Below are positions 1 to 6,095 of a DNA stretch of 11,887 nt, one piece after another; the stretch's first letter is position 1; every line of letters begins with the position of its first letter. Below the pieces are notes generated by a model. The model saw nothing but the letters and a program-made list of their open reading frames with translations, was not told the DNA's origin and made no database searches. The stretch is from JBGPYM01 sp041493205. Lineage in GTDB: Bacteria > Bacteroidota > Ignavibacteria > UBA10030 > UBA6906. A program made the position numbers and the translations under genes. Location of the stretch: NCBI GenBank assembly GCA_041493205.1, contig JBGPYM010000083.1, forward strand, positions 1 through 11,887, given 5' to 3'.

Positions 1-1
1 G

Positions 2-664
2 GACGCCGTCTACGACCATCTCTTCTCGAAGTACGGAATCCACCTGGTGTGGCCGACCTTTTCGAAGCCGGATGACGATATCGGGTACGTCACCCGAGTC
101 TACAAGGGCATCAAGGAAAACGGGGCGATCTTCAGCCACCCGAACCCGTGGGCCATTGTCGCCGAATGCAAGCTCGGGCGGGGCGACAGGGCGATGGAAT
201 TCTATGACTCACTCCTCCCGTATAATCAGAACGACGCGATTGAAATCCGGGAGGCGGAGCCCTACTCCTACTGCCAGTTCATCATGGGGAAGGATCACAC
301 GGCGCACGGGCGTGCGCGGCATCCCTGGCTGACAGGGAGCGGCGGCTGGGCGTATTTTGCCGCGACACACTGGATGCTGGGAATCAGACCGGAATACGAC
401 GGGTTGACGATCGATCCGTGCATCCCGAAGGATTGGAAGGGATATGAGGTGAAGCGGATTTGGCGGGGCGCAACCTACACCATCCGGGTGGAGAATCCCG
501 GCGGGGTGCAGAAGGGTGTCAGGAAGGTCACGCTCAACGGAAAAGAGCTACGGGGGCCTCTCCCCGTGCAGCCGGCCGGCTCCACGAACACCGTAGTGGT
601 AGTTATGGGGTCCATTCCACCTGCAGAAACGGCATCACCAGCACCGGGTTGGAAAAATCAGTGA
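2..664 (+). CDS. GH94 family glycoside phosphorylase, C-terminal part (5' truncated by window edge)
   Basis: The reading frame is open from base 2, so the start lies outside the window; about 220 C-terminal residues are present. GH94 enzymes phosphorolyse beta-linked disaccharides such as cellobiose or chitobiose into sugar 1-phosphate plus sugar, usually in the cytoplasm. Recognisable family landmarks, in order, are SHPNPWAI..AE, LGRGDRA, EAEPYSYCQ, HGRARHPWLTGSGGW, LGIRPEYDGLTIDPCIP..W and WRGATYTI. In characterised GH94 enzymes the His of the H-x-NPW motif and the Thr/Ser of the W-L-T/S-G motif help bind phosphate; both are present. The catalytic Asp lies upstream of the window. The EIREAEPY / GKDH pattern resembles cellobiose/chitobiose-type phosphorylases, but the specificity cannot be settled from the tail. 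The last ~20 residues (after VVVVMG) look like a non-family extension and lie over the 3' end of the opposing lipoprotein gene. It is the only plus-strand gene in the window. Confidence 0.87.
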   Translation, partial: DAVYDHLFSKYGIHLVWPTFSKPDDDIGYVTRVYKGIKENGAIFSHPNPWAIVAECKLGRGDRAMEFYDSLLPYNQNDAIEIREAEPYSYCQFIMGKDHTAHGRARHPWLTGSGGWAYFAATHWMLGIRPEYDGLTIDPCIPKDWKGYEVKRIWRGATYTIRVENPGGVQKGVRKVTLNGKELRGPLPVQPAGSTNTVVVVMGSIPPAETASPAPGWKNQ

Positions 665-1604
665 CCACAGTTTCAAAACTGAGTTGCGCTCCCGCAAGCA
701 AGCGTATGCCTTCATCGAGTTGCATGTAGATCCCCGGCGAGACATGGATCTTGGTCGATTTGAATTCCTGCCGGAGGTCGTGGACGATGAAGAGCTGATT
801 GCCGGGGATCAAAAAAAACGGCGGAAGAATCCAGGGTTCCAACTGCTGGACGGTCGGCCGGTAGTCCTCCAGTGACTGCGAGCTGATGCCGAGCTGTACA
901 AAGGGGTTGACGCTCCATTCCGGATTCGCCCCGTTGATGGTGAGCGCCGCGTAGACACTGCCGGTCGTGCTGACGCCCACATCCCTGTAATACGCGACCG
1001 TCGCCACGGTGCCCCCGAGTGCCCGCTCCGAGGCAAGCGTAACCGACTCATACGCAAGACTCTGCCACTGCCATCCCGCCTCCAGGCGGATCCCTGCATT
1101 CCCCTTGTGCTGCCTGAGCCCGAGACCGGCGCGGTATCCCCAGAGTCCCTTCCCACCCGCACTGCTGTAATTCGCCCCGAGTGAAAGAGCCCAACTTTTC
1201 GAAAGCCCAAGATCGACGTCGATCCCTGCCCCCACTGTTGGGGAAATCCAGCTGAAGTTCGTGCCGGTGAACGCGCGCGTATTGATATTCCCCGGGTCCC
1301 GGAAATAGATGCCGTTGTCAGTCCTCCGGATCGTATCCACCTGGAAGACCCCCGCGGAGTTAACCGGCGAGTGGCCGTCGAGTTTTCCGTTTGAAGGCTG
1401 GTTCGATGCCATCCAGAGGTGCGGGGTGACCGTGATCTGACCCTGCGCAGGGTCTCTGGTGATGTGCACGGGGAGCCTGGTGACCGGCCCCTTCACCTCG
1501 ACGTCCTGAAGATAGAGCGTCAGTTCCTTTGTTTGGCTGCACCCGCTGAGGAGGGCGAGCAACAGCGCGCACACTCCCGGTGATTTCAGCAATGGAGGTA
1601 TCAT
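603..1604 (-). CDS. Outer-membrane lipoprotein with beta-barrel-like strands, function unknown
   Basis: The protein has 333 residues when started at the ATG at 1604. A TTG nine codons upstream (1631) is also possible, but the ATG has GAGG four nt before it and places the hydrophobic stretch right at the N-terminus. Residues 1-21 are a lipoprotein signal peptide with lipobox L19-S20-G21-C22. Ser follows the Cys, so there is no obvious inner-membrane retention signal. The mature part has many alternating polar/hydrophobic stretches separated by Gly/Asn turns (for example around VGAGIDVDLGL, WALSLGANYSS, GNAGIRLEAGWQW, NPFVQLGISSQ and IRLLAGAQLSF). This is typical of a small outer-membrane barrel or a barrel-like sandwich. 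I do not recognise a named family. Its 3' end overlaps the GH94 gene by 62 bp in the opposite direction. It is separated from the upstream membrane-protein gene by a terminator-like hairpin and probably has its own promoter. Confidence 0.72.
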   Translation of the reverse strand: MIPPLLKSPGVCALLLALLSGCSQTKELTLYLQDVEVKGPVTRLPVHITRDPAQGQITVTPHLWMASNQPSNGKLDGHSPVNSAGVFQVDTIRRTDNGIYFRDPGNINTRAFTGTNFSWISPTVGAGIDVDLGLSKSWALSLGANYSSAGGKGLWGYRAGLGLRQHKGNAGIRLEAGWQWQSLAYESVTLASERALGGTVATVAYYRDVGVSTTGSVYAALTINGANPEWSVNPFVQLGISSQSLEDYRPTVQQLEPWILPPFFLIPGNQLFIVHDLRQEFKSTKIHVSPGIYMQLDEGIRLLAGAQLSFETVVTDFSNPVLVMPFLQVEWTP

Positions 1605-1608
1605 AGCG

Positions 1609-1612
1609 CCTC
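1609..1612 (-). promoter_or_regulatory. Ribosome binding site (GAGG) deciding the lipoprotein start
   Basis: On the minus strand GAGG lies four nt upstream of the ATG at 1604. The alternative TTG start at 1631 would place this motif inside the coding region, and the ATG gives a better-shaped signal peptide. Confidence 0.5.
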
Positions 1613-1693
1613 GCTGGATTATGCAAGGCAAGATACGAACTCACAGTTGGAGTTGCGAAATGGAGTGGAAAACTGGTTGAAAATCTGTCGGTT

Positions 1694-1703
1694 GGGGGGG
1701 GGG
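1694..1703. repeat. Ten-base G homopolymer (C10 on the transcribed strand)
   Basis: An uninterrupted run of ten G lies in the spacer between the membrane-protein gene and the lipoprotein gene, about 90 bp upstream of the lipoprotein ATG. It is non-coding in the gene models given here. Such runs slip easily in replication and in sequencing, so the length may be either variable or erroneous. Confidence 0.9.
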
Positions 1704-1766
1704 TGGAGTCACTGGAAGGGAGCTTCACGATGGCACCGGCGACTCCCCGGTGAATCAAACTTCAAG

Positions 1767-1792
1767 AAAAAGCCACGGGCGAGACGCCCGTG
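1767..1792 (-). terminator. Rho-independent terminator-like hairpin after the membrane acyltransferase gene
   Basis: On the minus strand, CACGGGCG and CGCCCGTG form a perfect 8-bp stem (1785-1792 with 1774-1781) around a 3-nt loop TCT, followed by GGC and then TTTTT (1767-1771). It starts 14 nt beyond the stop codon of the gene at 1807-3054. The GC-rich stem followed by a U run fits an intrinsic terminator. The arm sequence also resembles a palindrome that I recall as dispersed in intergenic DNA of some environmental genomes, so it may additionally be a mobile or repetitive element. Confidence 0.65.
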
Positions 1793-1806
1793 CCACTACC
1801 AGCGAA

Positions 1807-3054
1807 TCAGAAATAGCTGAGAAGCGGATTTTTATTTCGCTGTTTTAGATCCGCGAACCAGCGGCACGGAAGGTAGAGGATCAGAATGGTGAGCGCCCAC
1901 ACGACATACACCCAGGGGAGAGAGACCCCGTATCCCTCCGGCCAGAATCCGGGGAGGCCGCCGGAGAGCAGAAATTGTACGCCGCCGACTGAAAGAGCGG
2001 CAAAGAGGATAGCGAGCATGTGGACGAGCGGGATATGCACAACGTAATAAAAGAGCGGAACCCTCCCGAACGTGATGAACCACCCGGCCAGCCACCCCCG
2101 GACTTTCTCCAGGGCCGGCAGGAGGGCAATTGACGGACCGAGCGTCATCAGCAGATAGAGAAGCGACGGGGGATATTTCTCGCAGTTGAGGAACGAGATA
2201 AGCGTGAGTCCGGCGCGCGACTGCGAAGACCACGGTTGCGGATCGCCGTAGAGATTCGACCAGCGTAGAACGACGAACACGGCAGTAAGTCCGATCCCCA
2301 GGCGAAGGAGAATGCGGCGCCTCCGCTCCGGCCCCATCGTGATGATTTCGCCAAACCCGAATCCGGCTGCCATCACACCGATCCAGGGAATGAGGGGGTA
2401 GATGACGAGCAGAACATGTCCGGGCGCGAATTCGATCGGCCCCCCTGCGTGGAGAATCTGCCAGACCCACCCGAACGCGCCGAAGGACGAGGAGGACACG
2501 CCGTCCAGGAGGTTGTGCGTGCAGATCATGATGATCCCAAGGAGTGCAACAAGGCGGGATGAAAGGAAGACGAGCGCGGAGAGTACCATCATGGATACGC
2601 CGATCACCCAGATCACTTGAAAGACCGACAGAGTGTACTGCAGGTTGAAGAACCAGCCAAAGCGGACAACCGTAACTTCCAGGACGGCAAGCCAGAGTCC
2701 GCGGGTGAGAAGAAACCAGGAGAGCTGTTTTTTGGTCTTGCCGCGTGAAAGGGAGAGATACGCGCCCGTCCCTGCGAGGAAGACGAACACGGGCGCACAG
2801 AAATGAGTGACCCAGCGGGTCAACGCGAGCGGGACTGTTGTCTGCGCGAGATCGAGGGGGTTGAAGCGGACATCTGAAAAGAAGTCGCGCACATGGTCGA
2901 GAGCCATAAGGACCATGACGAAACCCCGGAGGAGGTCAATCGAGTCGAGCCGTGCAGCCGGCTGGAAGGGCAGCATGGATTCAGATGCAATACGGGTCGG
3001 GGCGTCATACAGGGATGGAACCGGCGGATGATGCGGCGTGGACCCGATCCTCAT
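1807..3054 (-). CDS. DUF1624 / heparan-alpha-glucosaminide N-acetyltransferase-family membrane protein
   Basis: A 415-residue polytopic inner-membrane protein with about ten hydrophobic helices (roughly 42-58, 82-102, 113-130, 140-180, 208-235, 248-264, 297-315, 327-352 and 380-398). Family signatures are strong: SIDLLRGFVMVLMALDHVRD (residues 38-57), TRWVTHFCAPVFVFLAGT (79-96), LTVVRFGW-type EVTVVRFGW (126-134), EKYPPSLLYLLMTLGP (292-307) and GRVPLFYYVVHIPLVH (330-345). In the human relative HGSNAT a membrane His accepts acetyl from acetyl-CoA and passes it to a glucosamine on the other side of the membrane. His54 in ALDHVRD is the obvious candidate here (inference). The bacterial substrates of this subfamily are unknown to me; a cell-envelope or exported glycan is plausible. 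The ATG at 3054 has GGAGG five nt upstream; the internal Met27 lacks a comparable site. The gene is followed by an intrinsic terminator-like hairpin. The first ~27 residues are a non-conserved, Pro/Ser-rich leader. Confidence 0.92.
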   Translation of the reverse strand: MRIGSTPHHPPVPSLYDAPTRIASESMLPFQPAARLDSIDLLRGFVMVLMALDHVRDFFSDVRFNPLDLAQTTVPLALTRWVTHFCAPVFVFLAGTGAYLSLSRGKTKKQLSWFLLTRGLWLAVLEVTVVRFGWFFNLQYTLSVFQVIWVIGVSMMVLSALVFLSSRLVALLGIIMICTHNLLDGVSSSSFGAFGWVWQILHAGGPIEFAPGHVLLVIYPLIPWIGVMAAGFGFGEIITMGPERRRRILLRLGIGLTAVFVVLRWSNLYGDPQPWSSQSRAGLTLISFLNCEKYPPSLLYLLMTLGPSIALLPALEKVRGWLAGWFITFGRVPLFYYVVHIPLVHMLAILFAALSVGGVQFLLSGGLPGFWPEGYGVSLPWVYVVWALTILILYLPCRWFADLKQRNKNPLLSYF

Positions 3055-3059
3055 GAGTA

Positions 3060-3064
3060 CCTCC
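3060..3064 (-). promoter_or_regulatory. Ribosome binding site (GGAGG) for the DUF1624 gene
   Basis: GGAGG lies five nt before the ATG at 3054 on the minus strand. It is one of the two strongest Shine-Dalgarno sequences in the window and fixes the start at Met1 rather than Met27. Confidence 0.7.
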
Positions 3065-3096
3065 AGGGGCTATGACAAGGAACGATGAAGGGGAAT

Positions 3097-3125
3097 TAGA
3101 TAACAAATTAGCGCGTCTGGTGCAA
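3097..3125 (-). promoter_or_regulatory. Possible weak promoter upstream of the DUF1624 gene
   Basis: On the minus strand TTGCAC (3120-3125) is followed after 17 nt by TATCTA (3097-3102), about 42 bp before the ATG at 3054. The -35 box matches the consensus reasonably but the -10 box is poor. No terminator is visible after the upstream 3131-6004 gene, so read-through is an alternative. Confidence 0.25.
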
Positions 3126-3130
3126 GCCCT

Positions 3131-6004
3131 TCAACGGACGAGCAGCATTTTTCTGGTTGCTGCAAACGACCCTGATTTCATTCGATAAAAATAGACTCCG
3201 CTTGCCAGACCGCCGCCTGAGAACCTCACCTGGTACTCCCCGGGAGATTTCCACTCATTGACCGGGACCGAGACAACGCGTCCAAGAACATCGATCACCG
3301 TCAACGACACCATACCGGCAGATGGCACCGAATAGCGTATGGTGGTTGCCGGATTGAACGGATTGGGGAAATTCTGATCGAGGGAGAAGACTGAAGGAAG
3401 CTCGTTGCTGTACTCTTTAACCGCGTCAGGGCCCGACAAGATTGCAATAGACCGGAGGTTGTCGACACCGAATGCGGATATGGCTCTGCCGGTTGCCGTG
3501 AATTTGTCCATGGAAACGAGCACGTCTTCGACCAATCCGAACAAACCGCCGGCCGGGCTTACCGTAAGTGCGGACGGCCGGATCCTGAAACCCGTCGTCC
3601 CGACGACTGTTGCGGCCCCAGTCGCGGTGTTGATGGTATAGAGCGTGTCGTTGGCGAACGGCTGGCTTGCCGAAGCCCAGAGTTTCTTCGTCGCCCGGTC
3701 GAATGCGAGCGCGCCGTATGTGATGGGCCGGGCGACACCGATCGTGTCCAAATGTCCATTTGCGGGATTCACCCTGCAGAGCTGACCTGTGGTCGTTACG
3801 GCGTACAATGTGTCGAAGGGAGCCCATGCGATTGCCGCAACGTTGGAACGGGAGAGCGCCCCGATATCATAACAGGCGCCCGACAGTGCGTCGACCCAGT
3901 AGAGCCTCGTGCCCGTCGCTCCGGGGGCGATGCCGAAGATGGCATTGTCGCGGAGCCGGATCGTCAGCGATTGCAGCTCAGGAACTCCGAGGGGCCCGAA
4001 GGGGGATGCCGCGTGGCTGAGTGTATCGAGCCGGAAGAGGTTGCCCGAGACGGTGCCGGCGGAAGCGCTGTAGATAATATCCGGCCCGGCGGCCCTGGCA
4101 ACAAATACACGGGCTTTCAACGTGATTTTCACGACCGGCGCTGACGGGTCGTTTGATGCAATGACCAGCGTATCCCTTAAAACGCCCGGAGACGAAGGAG
4201 TGAAGGCTATGCGAAGAGCGAGAGAGTCATACGTCTGGAGCGAAATGGGGAGTGATGGGGGCGTGGTAACGTGAAAAGCCGACAGAGTGCAGGATGCACC
4301 GGTGACCGTCAACGCGGACGCGCCGAAATTCGCAATCCTGACGGAAGCGGTGTCACCCGGGCCGATTGCCAGATTGCCGAAATCGAGCGAATCCGCCCCA
4401 GCGAAAATCTTCGGGCCGGAATACGGAATCAGCCGCGTACCCGCGATCCATGTGCCCCAGGCCTTTTCAGGGGGCGTCGCATATTCGGACAGGAGCCAGA
4501 GGTTGTGCCCGTCCGATGGATCGCGCGCGACGCCCATGTAATCACCCCATCGCACGAAGGGGGATCCGGGACTCGCGTGCGGCAGTTGACCGGGTTGCAG
4601 GAGGACGCTGGGACGTAATCCCGGCGGATCGTTTGAGAGCCTCCAAGTCATATACGCGGCAGGGTATTCCGTCAGGCTGCTTCGTGAAAACGCCATGGCG
4701 ATATTCTTGTCCACATCAGCCATGATCGTGGGGTAGTAATACCAGTACCCGTCCGCTCCAAAGGCGACGTCCTCAAGCACGCTGTTGGTAAACTGATTGA
4801 TCCGCAGATACCGGATGCTTGTGTACCGGTGGAGATTCCCGCTGGCGATAGTGTGGGCGATCCAGAGTGAGGAGTCCATCGCAACGATCGGACTGTGGAG
4901 CCATGACATATCGGAGTCAAATGTCGCTCCATCGGGTGGCTGTTCCGCACGCGGAGACTTCAACCAGGTAGTGACCGGGATTGCCTGGGCGGAGATTATC
5001 GGAGAGGCCGGAGCCCCCGTGATTCGATAGATCACCGCGTAGGTTGCTGTGTCCGAATTCGGCATTTCCGCGAGGTAGAACGCCGGAGCCTGACCGAAAT
5101 GAACCGCAGGCCGAATGTTGAACGCGCGCAACGTATACGGGTCCTGGAGGGACCAGAAGTCGGTCCATTGCACCGACCCGGCGAGCGCACCGTACAATTG
5201 CGATTTTGCAATCACACGCAGCTTGGCCTGTCTGAAGACACTCTGACTAGCGTAATCATATTGATTGGAAGAGATGACGATTGTGGTGCTGTCGAACCCC
5301 ATACCTTCATGATCGGGGTAGTCGTGGGTGGGCGTGCTGCCATTCACATCCCCGGGGAGCGCCCAGATCGACCACCCACCGAGCGGGTCGTCCGTGTCGG
5401 ATACAGAAAGAAGAAAGAACGACGTGAGTGTGTCCGAACCGGCATGCACCCAGAGCATCAGCCATCGCCCCGCGAAGTGATCGTATTGAACGATCGGATC
5501 AAACGAGTGGGGGTTCGCCAGGACATGCGCATGCCAGTCGTCTGCACGGATATCCTTGAGGGTCGTCCCCTGTTTGTCGCAGATGCGGATGACCGCGTTC
5601 ACGCAGATCATGAGATGACGTGGGCCGGCTGCGATCTGGGGATCAGGCGGATCGAGATCGCGGTAGGACGGCCCCGCACGGTCAACGGAAAAGATGGGGG
5701 GAATTCGTGTGCCGAGATAAATTCCGGAACTGTCGAACTGAGTATTGGCCCCTTCAGGCGCGAGCGCAGGGGGCAGAGTGCTCAGGTGTTCAGTCGGGGG
5801 ATCGATCCGATTTTCTTCGTTCTCGTTTTCGCCCTCAGGTGCAATTGCCAGGAGATGCGCGGAGGGCATGGCGCTCATGACAACATGAACGCCCGAGGGG
5901 ACGGACCCGGTAGCGGGGCCCTGTGCGATCTGCGTGTGCGCCACGTGGGCACAAACGAGGCATCCGCTCAGGGGTAGAAGCAATTGTCTTGTCAGAGAAC
6001 GCAC
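3131..6004 (-). CDS. Secreted T9SS cargo: N-terminal beta-propeller-like region, ASH domain, second propeller, C-terminal sorting domain
   Basis: 957 residues. The GTG at 6004 is used because an in-frame TAA lies two codons upstream and AGAGGA lies 8 nt before it. Residues 1-24 are a signal peptide, with likely cleavage near AHT/Q25. Residues 35-90 form a low-complexity, acidic linker (ENENEEN at 59-65). Residues ~105-530 look like a large beta-propeller of an exported family of unknown function; markers are DPIVQYD (169-175), DYPDHEGMGFD (228-238) and RWGDYMGVARDPSDG (485-499). Residues ~535-635 are an ASH / choice-of-anchor-like Ig fold (SLDFGNLAIGPGDTASV; IAFTPSSPG; LVIASNDPSAP). Residues ~640-857 form a second repeat-rich propeller with YAV, LYTIN and LFGL strands. 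Residues ~868-957 are the T9SS sorting domain (QNFPNPFNPATTI, IDVLGR, GLASGVYFY, R-K-MLLVR end). The product is presumably exported through T9SS and attached to or released from the surface. No catalytic site was recognised. The C-terminal half has the same layout as the two upstream paralogues. Confidence 0.85.
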   Translation of the reverse strand: MRSLTRQLLLPLSGCLVCAHVAHTQIAQGPATGSVPSGVHVVMSAMPSAHLLAIAPEGENENEENRIDPPTEHLSTLPPALAPEGANTQFDSSGIYLGTRIPPIFSVDRAGPSYRDLDPPDPQIAAGPRHLMICVNAVIRICDKQGTTLKDIRADDWHAHVLANPHSFDPIVQYDHFAGRWLMLWVHAGSDTLTSFFLLSVSDTDDPLGGWSIWALPGDVNGSTPTHDYPDHEGMGFDSTTIVISSNQYDYASQSVFRQAKLRVIAKSQLYGALAGSVQWTDFWSLQDPYTLRAFNIRPAVHFGQAPAFYLAEMPNSDTATYAVIYRITGAPASPIISAQAIPVTTWLKSPRAEQPPDGATFDSDMSWLHSPIVAMDSSLWIAHTIASGNLHRYTSIRYLRINQFTNSVLEDVAFGADGYWYYYPTIMADVDKNIAMAFSRSSLTEYPAAYMTWRLSNDPPGLRPSVLLQPGQLPHASPGSPFVRWGDYMGVARDPSDGHNLWLLSEYATPPEKAWGTWIAGTRLIPYSGPKIFAGADSLDFGNLAIGPGDTASVRIANFGASALTVTGASCTLSAFHVTTPPSLPISLQTYDSLALRIAFTPSSPGVLRDTLVIASNDPSAPVVKITLKARVFVARAAGPDIIYSASAGTVSGNLFRLDTLSHAASPFGPLGVPELQSLTIRLRDNAIFGIAPGATGTRLYWVDALSGACYDIGALSRSNVAAIAWAPFDTLYAVTTTGQLCRVNPANGHLDTIGVARPITYGALAFDRATKKLWASASQPFANDTLYTINTATGAATVVGTTGFRIRPSALTVSPAGGLFGLVEDVLVSMDKFTATGRAISAFGVDNLRSIAILSGPDAVKEYSNELPSVFSLDQNFPNPFNPATTIRYSVPSAGMVSLTVIDVLGRVVSVPVNEWKSPGEYQVRFSGGGLASGVYFYRMKSGSFAATRKMLLVR

Positions 6005-6012
6005 AGGTTATT

Positions 6013-6018
6013 TCCTCT
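6013..6018 (-). promoter_or_regulatory. Ribosome binding site (AGAGGA) supporting a GTG start
   Basis: AGAGGA lies 8 nt upstream of the GTG at 6004. An in-frame TAA just upstream of that GTG excludes any earlier start, so this site supports the unusual start codon of the 957-residue protein. Confidence 0.5.
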
Positions 6019-6036
6019 TCATCGTACTGAAGCGCC

Positions 6037-6065
6037 AGTCTACTTTTTATTAGGGGAAGAATCAA
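6037..6065 (-). promoter_or_regulatory. Sigma70-like promoter for the 957-residue T9SS protein
   Basis: On the minus strand TTGATT (6060-6065) and TAGACT (6037-6042) are separated by exactly 17 nt, with an A-rich spacer. The -10 box ends 32 bp before the GTG at 6004, which gives a short leader. Each box matches four of six consensus bases. The -10 resembles that of the promoter at 8565-8593 (TACACT). Confidence 0.5.
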
Positions 6066-6095
6066 GGCCCGATCGGCCAGCCACAGGAACCCCCC

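Noticed and set aside
1360..1758. Minus-strand open frame overlapping the 5' part of the lipoprotein gene and its upstream spacer
   Set aside because: The frame runs through the homopolymer and into the lipoprotein gene in another phase. It has low-complexity composition and lacks the lipobox continuity seen in the chosen frame.
1832..2470. Minus-strand open frame (212 codons) inside the DUF1624 gene
   Set aside because: It is out of frame with a clearly recognised family protein, is rich in Arg/Ser/Pro and has no independent signal.
5099..5977. Long plus-strand open frame (292 codons) opposite the 957-residue gene
   Set aside because: It is fully antisense to a well-supported gene, has an Arg/Gly/Val-rich composition with no domain or signal peptide, and is explained by GC-rich codon use on the other strand.
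3131..6004. Lipobox-like LSGC at residues 12-15 of the 957-residue protein
   Set aside because: It falls before the end of the hydrophobic core, the region continues to a better cleavage site near residue 24, and T9SS cargos normally use ordinary signal peptidase cleavage.
6066..6095. GGCC...GGCC inverted repeat after the stop of paralogue B as a terminator
   Set aside because: The stem is only about four base pairs and no T run follows it on the minus strand; part of it adjoins the promoter of the next gene.
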